From positions 1 to 34,114 of the forward strand of contig JAICMS010000012.1 of assembly GCA_025929075.1 (NCBI GenBank): a DNA stretch of 34,114 bases, given 5' to 3'. The translations under genes were made by a program, and so were the position numbers. Every line of letters starts with the position of its first letter. Position 1 is the stretch's first letter. The DNA is from Propionibacteriales bacterium. GTDB lineage: Bacteria > Actinomycetota > Actinomycetes > Propionibacteriales > Nocardioidaceae. The notes beneath the pieces are model-generated. The model did no database searches. It was not told where the DNA came from and saw nothing but the letters and a program-made list of their open reading frames with translations. Below, in pieces: positions 1 through 7,912 of this stretch.

Positions 1-159
1 GACACCTCTACGACGTCACCAGCGGCAGCAACGGCTCCTGCGGGATCCCGGTCTGCCAGGCTCGCGCCGGCTGGGACGGCCCCACCGGAATGGGCACCCC
101 GCACGGGGTGGCTGCCTTCTGAGGCAGTCCGTCACCGACGCTTAACATCGGAATGGTGG
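1..159. repeat. Inverted duplicate of 298-456 (probable contig-end artefact)
   Basis: Bases 1-159 are the reverse complement of 298-456. I see one internal mismatch (position 113 against 344). The copy contains the last ~40 codons of the S53 peptidase on the plus strand, ending with its TGA at 120-122, plus ~37 bases of 3' flank. A near-identical hairpin at the very start of a sequence, joined through abnormal homopolymers, is the usual look of a fold-back amplification or assembly chimera. A genuine inverted repeat cannot be excluded from the sequence alone. Confidence 0.85.
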
Positions 160-297
160 GGGGGGGGGCCACAAAGCCGCCCCCCCCCCAGTGGGTTGAA
201 CGGCGGGCCCCCGGGGGGGGCCGCGTGGGGGGAGCCCCCCCCCCCGGGGGCGCCTTTCCTAACTACTTTGGGGGGGGGCGCTTTTTGCCGGCCCCCA
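160..297. other. Homopolymer-rich junction between inverted arms
   Basis: This 138-base stretch is made of runs of 5 to 11 G or C, with little other sequence. It matches nothing else in the window and has no credible coding content. Its composition is what low-quality poly-G/poly-C read ends look like, so it is probably not real genomic sequence. Confidence 0.75.
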
Positions 298-334
298 CCA
301 CCATTCCGATGTTAAGCGTCGGTGACGGACTGCC

Positions 335-1516
335 TCAGAAGGCCGCCACCCCGTGCGGGGTGCCCATTCCGGTGGGGCCGTCCCAGCCGGCGCGAGCCTG
401 GCAGACCGGGATCCCGCAGGAGCCGTTGCTGCCGCTGGTGACGTCGTAGAGGTGTCCCGCGCGCTTGTACGGGTACTTCGCCGGCCACTTCGCCACGTTG
501 CCCGAAAGCGTGTAGACCGAGGCGATGATCGGCGACGCCTCGCTCGTACCGCCGTACTGAGCCCAGCCACCACAGCCCGAGATCGAGCCACAGTAGATGC
601 CCAGGCCACCGTTGTTCGGGTCGGCAGCAGCCGACACGTCAGCGGACGCCTTGGTCGAACAGGTGGTGCCGGCGCCGGACTGCCAAGCGGGCTGCGGGTT
701 GGTGCCGCAGCCGGAACCTGCACCACTCCAGGCGGTCTCGTGGTAACCGCGCCGGCTCGTGTCACGGAACACCGACGTGCCGCCGACGGCGACCACCTTG
801 GTGTCACTGGCCGGGTAGCTGCCGCCGTTGAAGCCGCTGTCACCGGTCGATGCGGTGACGGCCATGTTCTTGTGCTCCCACATCGAGTTGTTGGACATGT
901 TGCCGCCGCCGTAGCTGTTGGAGATCGCCCGGACGCCGGACTGCATGGCCGCACGGTTGACCGCGGTGCCGAGGTTGTTCCAGGAGTTGTCCGTGGCCTG
1001 GACGACGAGGATCTTGCAGTCCGGGCAAGCCGACGAGACGGCGTCGACGTCGAGCGCCTGCTCGATGTCCCAGCCGGAGTCGGTGGGCGGGGCCTGGGTG
1101 CCACCGTTCTGGTTCATGATCGTCAGGCAGCCGTTCCCGACCGTGCAGGCCGGCAGGCCATAGGTGCTCCGGAACGTCGCCAGGTCACTGGCCAGACCCG
1201 GGTAGCCGTACGCGTCGACGATCGCCACAGTGGCGCCGCCGCTCTGCAGGCCGGTCAGGTTGTAGGCCTTCTGGATGTCAGTCGGAGTGAAGGCGGAAGC
1301 CAGCGGCTTCGTGCTCACCTTCAGCTGGCCGTGGGCGGTGGCGACGCCGATGGCGAAACAGGTCGCGTGACCCGGCGCAGCTTTCACCGCACAGGCGTGC
1401 ACGAAGGGGTTGATCGGGTGGGCGGAGGAGGCCGTGGCGTTCGGCAGCACCGCCGACAGGCCAGCGGCCGCGAGCGCGGCTGCGGCCAGTCCCGAGAAGA
1501 TTGCTCTTCGGTTCAA
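335..1516 (-). CDS. Secreted S53 (sedolisin-type) peptidase lacking the usual propeptide
   Basis: Predicted exported acid serine-carboxyl peptidase of 393 aa. The TTG start at 1516 is chosen because AAAGGAG lies 6 bases upstream and it opens directly into a signal peptide (RR, a hydrophobic Ala/Leu stretch, cleavage near residue 30). Catalytic residues of the family are visible: E152 and D156 in an ExxxD motif, the oxyanion Asp226 in STGDSG, and nucleophile Ser325 in GTSEASP. Near the C-terminus is DVTSGSNG, which fits the Ca-binding site of sedolisins. Only about 60 residues separate the signal peptide from the catalytic fold, so the ~170-residue pro-kumamolisin activation domain is absent. 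Cysteine pairs suggest disulfides outside the cell. The gene stands alone, 128 bases downstream of a YdeI-like gene. Family assignment is firm; the substrate is unknown. Confidence 0.9.
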   Translation of the reverse strand: MNRRAIFSGLAAAALAAAGLSAVLPNATASSAHPINPFVHACAVKAAPGHATCFAIGVATAHGQLKVSTKPLASAFTPTDIQKAYNLTGLQSGGATVAIVDAYGYPGLASDLATFRSTYGLPACTVGNGCLTIMNQNGGTQAPPTDSGWDIEQALDVDAVSSACPDCKILVVQATDNSWNNLGTAVNRAAMQSGVRAISNSYGGGNMSNNSMWEHKNMAVTASTGDSGFNGGSYPASDTKVVAVGGTSVFRDTSRRGYHETAWSGAGSGCGTNPQPAWQSGAGTTCSTKASADVSAAADPNNGGLGIYCGSISGCGGWAQYGGTSEASPIIASVYTLSGNVAKWPAKYPYKRAGHLYDVTSGSNGSCGIPVCQARAGWDGPTGMGTPHGVAAF

Positions 1517-1644
1517 CAATGGCTCCTTTGTGGATGCGGAATGGGGGGCCGGCCCAGCGGTCCAGGTTCCCCCCAACGAGATGTATCGGTATGCACCTTG
1601 GCCCCTGTCGGGCGATCTGTCCAGAATCGCCGCCTGAGAAATAC

Positions 1645-1938
1645 CTAAGAAGGCAGGTTGACGAGGCCCTCGGCCTTGCCGGTCCGTGCGCGGTGGCGGC
1701 AACCCGGCCAGCAGCAGGGCCGTCGCTGGCCCTCTTCGAGCTCCTCCTGAGTACGACGGATGCGACGCTCTCGAGTCGTCTGTTGCTTGGCGTCCTCTAC
1801 CCAGCAGATGAACTCGTTGCGCGCCAGCGGGGTGATGTCCGTCCAGAGATCGAGGGCAGCGCTGTTCGCGGCGAGCGCCTCACGCAGGTCGGCCGGCAAC
1901 TGATGGACGACCCCGCCGGGCACCCGCTGGCTACTCAT
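1645..1938 (-). CDS. YdeI/OmpD-associated family protein
   Basis: A 97-aa protein resembling the C-terminal segment shared by YdeI/OmpD-associated ('bacteriocin-protection') proteins: a LPADLREAL segment, then WxxxTPLARNEFICWVEDAK, then a basic RRIRRTQEEL helix. Such proteins are small and soluble, and their biochemical role is poorly defined. The C-terminus carries CCWPGCRHR, a cysteine/histidine cluster that could bind metal. No ribosome-binding site precedes the ATG. Instead TACCGT lies exactly six bases upstream, suggesting a leaderless transcript. It is transcribed divergently from the ELWxxDGT gene. Confidence 0.7.
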   Translation of the reverse strand: MSSQRVPGGVVHQLPADLREALAANSAALDLWTDITPLARNEFICWVEDAKQQTTRERRIRRTQEELEEGQRRPCCWPGCRHRARTGKAEGLVNLPS

Positions 1939-1950
1939 GTGACCACGGTA
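1939..1950 (-). promoter_or_regulatory. Putative -10 element of a leaderless promoter
   Basis: On the minus strand TACCGT (1950-1945) fits TANNNT and ends six bases before the ATG at 1938, which would put transcription initiation at or next to the start codon. No clear -35 hexamer and no Shine-Dalgarno sequence are visible. Confidence 0.45.
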
Positions 1951-2192
1951 ACGACCGACACCAGCCCAGAAGCCACGCCGGCGTTCTGCCGCCGGGGGGC
2001 TATCGCCAGCCTGTGCCGTTGGAAGAAAGATAAATTCGGCGATTCATTGCGGCGTTGTTCGCAGTGCGCTAGGTTGCCGATCGCTTCGGTGCGTAGACCG
2101 TGACGCCGATGATTGCCGCCTCGTTGAGGCACCGACTCTGGCTGCGGTTGCCAACCAACCGCGAGGTGAGCATCGCTTCGGGAGGTCGGTCA

Positions 2193-3779
2193 GTGAGTCG
2201 TCGACGGCGTTGTGAGAGGGAAAAGGCTGCTCGGTCCCGGTTGGCCCGGGCCAAGGTGCTGCGTCGGCGTGGCCGCGGTGCCAAAGCTGGGCAGACGGTC
2301 ACGGCGGCGATCGCAGCGGGGGTGACCCTGGCTGGCATGGCGACGTCCACCGCTGCGGCATCGCCATCCGGCCACAGAACCGAGCCACCGCAGAGCGTTG
2401 CCGGCAGCACCGCCGCCCCTCTGCTGAAATGCGGCAACCCGCAAACCGCGCCAAGCGACCCTACCTACCTGACCGATGTCGGAGGGACGCTGTTCTTCAC
2501 CGCCGACGACGGGATCCACGGCGCGGAGCTGTGGAAGTCCGACGGCACCAAGGCCGGCACCGTCATGGTCAAGGACATCAACCCCGGCGGCAGCGGCGGC
2601 TACTACGGATACGATGGTCCGTCGAGCCTGACCGACGTGGGCGGGACGTTGTTCTTCACCGCCGACGACGGCACTCACGGCCGCGAGCTATGGACCTCCG
2701 ACGGCACCAAGGCCGGCACCGTCATGGTCAAGGACATCACGCCTGGCGCCGGCGGTCGCGGTTACCGCCAGGGCCCGTCCAATCTGACCGACGTCGGCGG
2801 GATTTTATTCTTCAGCGACGACAACGGCACCCATGGTCGCGAGTTGTGGAAGTCCGACGGCACCAGGGCCGGCACCGTCATGGTGAAGAACATCCACTCC
2901 AGCAACTACAGCAGCAATCCCAGTTCGCTGGCCGACGTTGAGGGGACGTTGTTCTTCACCGCCACCGACGGCAAGCACGGGCCCGAGTTGTGGAAGTCCG
3001 ACGGCACCAAGGCCGGCACCGTCATGGTCAAAGACATCAACCCCGGCGTCGGTGGCGGCGGCTACTACTACTACAGCTACGGTCCGACGTATCTCACCGA
3101 CGTCGGGGGCACCCTGTTCTTCGCCGACAACGACGGCACCCACGGCCAGGAGCTGTGGAAGTCCGACGGCACCAAGGCCGGCACCGTGATGGTCAAGGAC
3201 ATCACTCCTGGCGCCGGTGGCACCAGCGGTGACGGCGCCGGCAGCGGCTACTACGGATACGGCTATGGCTACGGCCCGACGTCCCTGACCGACGTCAGCG
3301 GAACCCTGTTCTTCTCCGACGACGACGGAGCCCACGGCCGGGAGTTGTGGAAGTCCGACGGCACCAAGGCGGGAACCGTCCAGGTCAAGAACATCAACCC
3401 AGGCGCGTATGGCAGCGATCCCTACTACCTGACCGCGATCGGGTCGTCGGTGTTCTTCACGGCGAAGGACGGGACACACGGGCCCGAGCTGTGGAAGTCG
3501 GACGGCACCAGCGCCGGCACCAGCATGGTCAAGGACATTTATCCGTGTGCCCGTCATGACGGTCCCTCGGGCCTGGCAGACGTCAAGGGCACGTTGTTCT
3601 TCGCCGCGGACGACGGGGTCCACGGCCGTGAGCTGTGGAAGTCCGACGGCAGCGAAGCCGGTACCGCTCTGGTGAGGGACATCAACCGGGTGGCCGCCGG
3701 CCAGGGGGGAACGTCCCGTGCTGCGGCCCGTCAGCGCGGCAACCCCCGGGCGGCTCACGGATCGGCCAGTAGACGCTGA
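2193..3779 (+). CDS. Exported ELWxxDGT-repeat protein
   Basis: A 528-aa protein whose body is eight tandem repeats centred on ELWKSDGT(K/R)AGT, with the first motif near residue 112 and the last near residue 480. Each unit reads roughly LTDVGGTLFF-ADDGxHGxELWKSDGTKAGTxxVKDI, matching the ELWxxDGT repeat family; the short beta-rich units suggest a propeller-like fold. The linkers are rich in Gly and Tyr. The GTG start at 2193 has GGAGG at 2181-2185 with a 7-base spacer. It gives a long basic N-region followed by a hydrophobic segment ending ATSTAAAS, a plausible signal peptide. The C-terminal tail (~30 aa) is Arg/Gly/Ala-rich and low complexity. A TIGR03032 gene follows with one base between. 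Export and surface location are inferred; the ligand is unknown. Confidence 0.85.
   Translation: MSRRRRCEREKAARSRLARAKVLRRRGRGAKAGQTVTAAIAAGVTLAGMATSTAAASPSGHRTEPPQSVAGSTAAPLLKCGNPQTAPSDPTYLTDVGGTLFFTADDGIHGAELWKSDGTKAGTVMVKDINPGGSGGYYGYDGPSSLTDVGGTLFFTADDGTHGRELWTSDGTKAGTVMVKDITPGAGGRGYRQGPSNLTDVGGILFFSDDNGTHGRELWKSDGTRAGTVMVKNIHSSNYSSNPSSLADVEGTLFFTATDGKHGPELWKSDGTKAGTVMVKDINPGVGGGGYYYYSYGPTYLTDVGGTLFFADNDGTHGQELWKSDGTKAGTVMVKDITPGAGGTSGDGAGSGYYGYGYGYGPTSLTDVSGTLFFSDDDGAHGRELWKSDGTKAGTVQVKNINPGAYGSDPYYLTAIGSSVFFTAKDGTHGPELWKSDGTSAGTSMVKDIYPCARHDGPSGLADVKGTLFFAADDGVHGRELWKSDGSEAGTALVRDINRVAAGQGGTSRAAARQRGNPRAAHGSASRR
2526..3653 (+). repeat. Eight tandem ELWxxDGT coding repeats
   Basis: The GAGCTGTGGAAGTCCGACGG-like core recurs at 2526, 2685, 2841, 2985, 3150, 3342, 3486 and 3630. 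Unit lengths are 144 to 192 bases, and every interval is a multiple of three. Cores are nearly identical at the DNA level while Gly/Tyr linkers vary in length, so the array could expand or contract by slipped pairing or recombination. Confidence 0.9.
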
Positions 3780-3780
3780 G

Positions 3781-4932
3781 GTGCAGGTAAGCGTTTTTGA
3801 CGGTGCGGCCGCTGGCGGCAGCGACGAGGGTGCCAACTCCGTCTCGTCGACCGTCCAGCCGGATAGGGCACGAGATACCGAGGTCCGGTTCACCTACAGC
3901 GCCCGCTTCCCTCAGGTGCTGGCCGACGCCGGGTGCTCATTGCTGGTGTCGACGTACCAGGCCGGTCAACTCGTCGCGGTGGGCACGGCCGACGGGGAAG
4001 TTGTCTTCTCCTTCCGCGGGTTCGACCGGGCCATGGGGGTCGCCGTCGGAACCGACAGCATCGCGGTAGCGAGCAAGGGTCAGATCTGGTCGCTGCCCGA
4101 CCATTCAGAGCTCGCCGCCGCGATCACGCCAGCGGGCCGTTACGACAAGTGTTGGCTGCCGAGCTCCTCGACGTTCACCGGCGAGACGCAGTGTCACGAG
4201 ATCGCGTGGGGAACCGCCCCCAGCGGTGAGCCGGACCTCTGGATGGTCAACACCCTCTTCTCGTGCCTGGCCGGCCTCGACCCCCGCTACAGCTTCGTGC
4301 CGCGCTGGCGGCCGCCCTTCATCTCCCGGCTCGCCGCAGAGGACCGCTGTCATCTGAACGGCCTGGCGATGCGCGACGGATCCCCGGCTTTCGTTTCCGT
4401 GATGGCACCCACCGACGAACCGGGCGGGTGGCGCAAGGCGCGCAACGACAGCGGTGCCGTACTCGATGTCGCGTCGGGAGAGGCGGTCACCAGGGGCTTG
4501 GCGATGCCCCACTCGCCACGCTGGCACGACGGAGAGCTGTTCGTCCTCAACTCCGGCATGGGAAGACTCGAGCAGGTCGACCTGTCGACAGGTCGTCGGG
4601 AGGCAGTCGCCGCCGTCCCCGGCTATGCACGTGGGCTTGCGTTCCATCAGGATCTGGCCTTCGTCGGCTTGTCGAAGATCCGTGAGACAGCCATCTTCGG
4701 GGGTGCTCCGATCGCCGCCTACCACGACCAACTCAAGTGTGGAATCGGTGTGGTCCAGCTCAGCACCGGCAACACCGTCGCCACGCTGCAGTTCGCCAAC
4801 GGAGTCGAGGAGATCTTCGACGTCCAGGCCGTCACCGGAGCACGCTGTCCGACTCTCGGCGGCTCGCCAGGCGATCCGGACCAGATCTGGCTGCTCCCGA
4901 GCCAGTACGGAACCGCCAGCGCACAGCAGTGA
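3781..4932 (+). CDS. TIGR03032 family protein
   Basis: The segment EVRFTYSARFPQVLADAGCS, followed by LLVSTYQAGQLVAVG and the later KGQIWSLPD and WGTAPSGEPDLWMVNTLFSC segments, are hallmarks of the TIGR03032 family. These are predicted beta-propeller-like proteins of unknown function, found beside repeat or secreted proteins in several phyla. I place the start at the GTG one base after the preceding stop, giving 383 aa. No good Shine-Dalgarno is seen, so translation is probably coupled to the ELWxxDGT gene. An in-frame start at 3718 inside the upstream gene is possible but would add only low-complexity residues. The conserved domain begins about 35 residues in. No signal peptide is visible. 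Confidence 0.8.
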   Translation: MQVSVFDGAAAGGSDEGANSVSSTVQPDRARDTEVRFTYSARFPQVLADAGCSLLVSTYQAGQLVAVGTADGEVVFSFRGFDRAMGVAVGTDSIAVASKGQIWSLPDHSELAAAITPAGRYDKCWLPSSSTFTGETQCHEIAWGTAPSGEPDLWMVNTLFSCLAGLDPRYSFVPRWRPPFISRLAAEDRCHLNGLAMRDGSPAFVSVMAPTDEPGGWRKARNDSGAVLDVASGEAVTRGLAMPHSPRWHDGELFVLNSGMGRLEQVDLSTGRREAVAAVPGYARGLAFHQDLAFVGLSKIRETAIFGGAPIAAYHDQLKCGIGVVQLSTGNTVATLQFANGVEEIFDVQAVTGARCPTLGGSPGDPDQIWLLPSQYGTASAQQ

Positions 4933-5025
4933 CGTGTCGGCAGGATTCGGCACCAACTCGCCGTCCACCTACAACACCGGTTCTCTTTGCGCCGTACTAG
5001 TCCGATAGGTCGACCGCCGGACGGT

Positions 5026-5640
5026 TCAAGCCACCGAGTTGCCGCGTCGGCCGCCGTAGGAGACAGTCAGTGCCTCCGCCACGGCGGCGGCATCGCTCTC
5101 CGCGAGATCCCGCGGATACTCCGGCAGCAGGTCGTCCCAGATCACAAGCCACGACCCGAAGAGCTGGGCCTGCCCCTCCGGACGCGCGAAGAACCAGACG
5201 TGCAGGTGGGCGCCGCCGTCACCGACGCGGTAGACGTGGCATCGGCTGATATGGGGAAGGGCCTCCACGTGTCTGGCGAGGTGAGTGCTGAGGACGCCCA
5301 TCTCGGCCGCGAGGTCGTCGGTGAGGTCCGCGAGGTCGTAATGGTCGCGTGGGTGCAACATCAGGACTAGTGGCACCCCGACCCCGCTGACCCGACTCAG
5401 TCGCCACCGGTCGTCTAGCCAGATGCCTTCGTCGCGTCGCCGGCAGGAGCCGCAGTCAGCGGGATTCTCGCCTTGCCGCGGTGGCTCAGGCAACACGGGT
5501 GGTCGGAGTCTGGAGACTCGCAGGCCGTCGGGCTCGAACGGGCTGATGTCCCAGCCCGTCATCCTGGACAGCGGCAACCGCTGCTCATCGTCGGCGGCGG
5601 CGACGGCGTGGGAGTAGAACTCCTGTGGAGAAAGTGGCAC
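5026..5640 (-). CDS. HIT-superfamily-like protein
   Basis: A 204-aa soluble protein. The segment GGAHLHVWFFARPEG (about residues 150-165) matches the HIT nucleotide hydrolase/transferase motif HxHxH, with the third His replaced by Trp. An upstream DCGSCRR pair resembles the zinc-binding CxxC of GalT-like and some HIT proteins, and VLMLHPRDHYDLADL matches the HIT core strand and helix. Activity on a nucleotide-linked substrate is inferred. The GTG start has no proper ribosome-binding site, but TAGCGT ends six bases upstream, suggesting a leaderless message. It converges with the TIGR03032 gene, leaving 93 bases with no clear feature. Confidence 0.65.
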   Translation of the reverse strand: MPLSPQEFYSHAVAAADDEQRLPLSRMTGWDISPFEPDGLRVSRLRPPVLPEPPRQGENPADCGSCRRRDEGIWLDDRWRLSRVSGVGVPLVLMLHPRDHYDLADLTDDLAAEMGVLSTHLARHVEALPHISRCHVYRVGDGGAHLHVWFFARPEGQAQLFGSWLVIWDDLLPEYPRDLAESDAAAVAEALTVSYGGRRGNSVA

Positions 5641-5652
5641 CCCCAGACGCTA
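5641..5652 (-). promoter_or_regulatory. Putative -10 element of a leaderless promoter
   Basis: TAGCGT (5652-5647, minus strand) fits TANNNT and is followed by CTGGGG and then the GTG start, the same six-base spacing as three other genes here. No -35 element is recognised. Confidence 0.45.
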
Positions 5653-5811
5653 ACTGGCGCGAGAGGGGCCACACCGGCGGTGCCGTCTGACGCCTCAATT
5701 GAGCACCGGCAACCACCGAGCCCTCGCGAGAAGCCCCATGGCAGGTAGCGTCACCTTCGTCAGTTGATTGGGCGTGCGGATGTTACGGCGGCGGTTCGGA
5801 ACGGAGTTTCG

Positions 5812-6612
5812 GTGACCACAGCAGCCTGGGCGGTGCTCGTGGCTACATACGTTGCTTGTGTCGTCGAGGCGGTCGAGGCCACCACCATCATCATGGCGAT
5901 GGGCTTCACTCGAAGCTGGCGTTCGACCTGGTCCGGGGTCGCGACCGCGCTGCTGGCTCTCGCGGTCGTGACCACGGTCTTCGGGTATGCGCTCACGTCC
6001 TGGTTACCCGAGGCCGCCCTGCAGCTCGCGATCGGTGGTCTGTTGTTGGTCTTCGGGCTGCAGTGGCTGCGCAAGGCCATCCTGCGGGCCTCTCACCGGA
6101 AGTCGATCCACGACGAGGAGAAGATCTTCCGGGAACAGCAGGAGGCGGCACGACTGGCGGGAGACCAGCCTGATGGTTTCGACGTGTTCTCCTTCATGGT
6201 CTCCTTGAAGGGGACGTTCCTGGAGGGCATGGAGGTCGTTTTCATCGTCATCACGTTCGGACTGAACGCTCACAACGTCCCAGTGGCGGTGCTCGGAGCG
6301 TGCGCGGCAGTGATCACGGTGACGATCCTGGCGGTCAGCTTCCGTAAGCCGCTCGCGATGATCCCGGAGAACACGATGAAGTACGGCGTGGGGCTGCTGC
6401 TCGCGTCGTTCGGTACCTTTTGGGCGATCGAGGGGCTAGGGGTCTTGGGCAACCGGCACAAGAGCATCGCGTGGCCAGGCTCCGACGCGGCCATCCTCGT
6501 CCTGCTGATCATCTGGTTCCTCGTCACTCGCGTGTTCATCGTGGCACTGGCCCAGTCGCCGGGGGGTGCGGACCCGCGCACGCCCGCGCCCACCAAGAGG
6601 ACCGTCAAATGA
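5812..6612 (+). CDS. COG4280-like polytopic membrane protein with paired Glu motifs
   Basis: A 266-aa membrane protein with about seven hydrophobic segments. The first half carries VVEAVEATTIIMAMG and the second FLEGMEVVFIVITFG: two ExxE-type membrane motifs in an internal-duplication arrangement. These recall the REGLE motifs of FTR1-type iron permeases and other metal carriers, though without the Arg. A charged cytoplasmic loop (about residues 88-130, rich in K, E, R) separates the halves. The GTG at 5812 is preferred over an upstream TTG because GGAG sits five bases before it and the protein then begins at the first membrane helix. Its stop overlaps the next ATG. Cation transport is an inference; the family is uncharacterised. 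Confidence 0.65.
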   Translation: MTTAAWAVLVATYVACVVEAVEATTIIMAMGFTRSWRSTWSGVATALLALAVVTTVFGYALTSWLPEAALQLAIGGLLLVFGLQWLRKAILRASHRKSIHDEEKIFREQQEAARLAGDQPDGFDVFSFMVSLKGTFLEGMEVVFIVITFGLNAHNVPVAVLGACAAVITVTILAVSFRKPLAMIPENTMKYGVGLLLASFGTFWAIEGLGVLGNRHKSIAWPGSDAAILVLLIIWFLVTRVFIVALAQSPGGADPRTPAPTKRTVK

Positions 6613-6824
6613 GGGTGCTGAGCGAGTTCGGCAAGTTCTGGTACGACCTCATAGTCGGCGACGACTGGAAGATCGCCGCGGCCGTCGTCGTCGCCCTAGC
6701 ACTGTCGGCCCTGCTCCTGACCCGGACGGGCACACCAGATCAGATCGTCGCGGTCGTCGGCGGGACCTTGGTGGTGCTGGGTTTCTGCGTCAGCCTGATC
6801 CTCGACCTGCGCCACAAGGACTGA
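6609..6824 (+). CDS. Small two-TM membrane protein, partner of the preceding gene
   Basis: A 71-aa protein starting at the ATG that overlaps the preceding stop as ATGA, so the two are translationally coupled. It has a short amphipathic N-terminus (LSEFGKFWYDLIVGDDWKIA), two hydrophobic helices (about residues 24-40 and 47-64) and a charged LRHKD tail. No family is recognised. Overlap with the COG4280-like gene suggests an accessory subunit of that transporter. Confidence 0.65.
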   Translation: MRVLSEFGKFWYDLIVGDDWKIAAAVVVALALSALLLTRTGTPDQIVAVVGGTLVVLGFCVSLILDLRHKD

Positions 6825-6890
6825 GCGCTCGTTCGTTCCTGGAGCCCTCGTCGACGTTCTCCACCCAGGTCTAGGAAAGGTTCGCCAGTA

Positions 6891-6912
6891 CCACCACCGC
6901 GCGCAGTGGTGG
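6891..6912. terminator. Hairpin downstream of the membrane-protein pair
   Basis: CCACCAC (6891-6897) and GTGGTGG (6906-6912) form a perfect 7-bp stem with an 8-base loop, 66 bases after the small membrane gene. There is no T-tract, so its role as a terminator is tentative. Confidence 0.4.
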
Positions 6913-6929
6913 CTGGGTTCGGGAAGGTT

Positions 6930-6941
6930 TAGTCTGCCGCC
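6930..6941 (+). promoter_or_regulatory. Putative -10 element of a leaderless promoter
   Basis: TAGTCT (6930-6935) fits TANNNT and ends six bases before the GTG at 6942. The nearest purine-rich stretch (GGGAAGG) is too far upstream for a Shine-Dalgarno. Confidence 0.45.
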
Positions 6942-7625
6942 GTGAGCGATGATCTGCTGTCGGTGATGGAGCAGGTGGCCAAGGATCTGGCCGGGGCGGT
7001 CAGCCCGGAGGATACCTTGGAACGGATCACCACTTCGGCGGTTAACTCGATCGAGCAGGTCGACCATGCCAGTGTCAGCATTCTGACCGCCGACGGCGAC
7101 CTGCTGACCGTCGCCGCTACCAGTGAGCTGGCCGGCCGGGCCGACCGGATCCAGTACAGCGAGCAGGAAGGGCCGTGCTTCCAGGCGGTTATCGCCGGCC
7201 ACAGGGTCGTGTGCACCGACCTTGCCAACGACTCCCGATGGGCCAGCTATGGGTCGCGCGCGGCGCGGCTGGGGCTGAGGTCTCAGGCGGCCCTCATCAT
7301 CGAAACCGACGGGAGCCACTCAGGGCTCAATCTGTACTCTGAGTCCGTTGGCGCCTTCGACCCTCTCGACGAGGTGGCCGAACTGTTCGCGGCCCACGCG
7401 GTCGCCGCGATGGGCCACTCCCGGGAGGTCTTCCAACTCACGCGGGCGCTCGACACCCGCACCGTGATCGGCCAGGCCACCGGCATTGTCATGGAGCGGT
7501 ACCACGTCGGTCCACTGCGAGCGTTCGAGTTCCTGGTCCGGCTGTCCCAAGATTCCAACACCAGGGTGCACACGATCGCCGAGCGGCTGGTCCACGACAC
7601 CACCGGACGATTCGACGTGGGCTGA
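6942..7625 (+). CDS. GAF-ANTAR domain regulator
   Basis: A 227-aa protein with an N-terminal GAF domain (about residues 10-150, including EGPCFQAVIAG and the DSRWASYG segment) and a C-terminal ANTAR RNA-binding domain (about 165-220: ALDTRTVIGQATGIVMERY and AFEFLVRLSQDSNTRVHTIA). This is the standard length and order of actinobacterial GAF-ANTAR proteins, which sense a signal through GAF and act as antiterminators on nascent RNA. The target is unknown. The start codon appears leaderless. The gene is monocistronic and converges with the EXORDIUM-like gene. The 287 bases that follow hold one strong hairpin and no gene I can support. Confidence 0.9.
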   Translation: MSDDLLSVMEQVAKDLAGAVSPEDTLERITTSAVNSIEQVDHASVSILTADGDLLTVAATSELAGRADRIQYSEQEGPCFQAVIAGHRVVCTDLANDSRWASYGSRAARLGLRSQAALIIETDGSHSGLNLYSESVGAFDPLDEVAELFAAHAVAAMGHSREVFQLTRALDTRTVIGQATGIVMERYHVGPLRAFEFLVRLSQDSNTRVHTIAERLVHDTTGRFDVG

Positions 7626-7844
7626 CGCCCGCGCACCCTCAAGAGGGATTGCATGACGCGGGGAGGGGTACCCGGCTTCCAGCCGAACAGCCACCCTAGG
7701 AGTGACACTCGGCAGGCTGCGGCGCTCCAACAGCGCGGGCGTCGTGGCCGCCCGCGGGTTGAGCCAGGTAGGTGATTGCCCCCTATTGCGTGGTCTGCTC
7801 GGTCAGCCCCAGTACGGTCAAGCTGCGAGCAACTGACGAGGCCA

Positions 7845-7878
7845 GCCCGGCAGATGCCTCGCTTGGCACCTGCCGGGC
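7845..7878 (-). terminator. Strong hairpin between convergent genes
   Basis: GCCCGGCAG (7845-7853) pairs perfectly with CTGCCGGGC (7870-7878). Inside, TGCC pairs with GGCA around a 6-base loop, leaving one A/C mismatch. This gives a 13-bp GC-rich stem, 35 bases past the stop of the minus-strand EXORDIUM-like gene. It lacks a T-tract, as is common in actinobacteria, and could serve both strands. Confidence 0.65.
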
Positions 7879-7912
7879 CGGGCTCTAGAACTGTTGCTGA
7901 CCAGCTAGCCGA

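Noticed and set aside
153-449. 98-residue Gly/Pro-rich open frame
   Set aside because: It is produced by the G/C homopolymer junction and the antisense of the peptidase gene; no start signal and no family.
353-1648. 431-codon open frame antisense to the S53 peptidase
   Set aside because: High-GC antisense shadow: low-complexity Arg/Val/Gly composition, no domains, while the minus strand has all peptidase motifs.
2526-3653. CRISPR-like or satellite array
   Set aside because: The repeats are in-frame coding units of 144-192 bases in a protein-repeat gene, not short repeats with unique spacers. No CRISPR array, tRNA or rRNA was found in the window.
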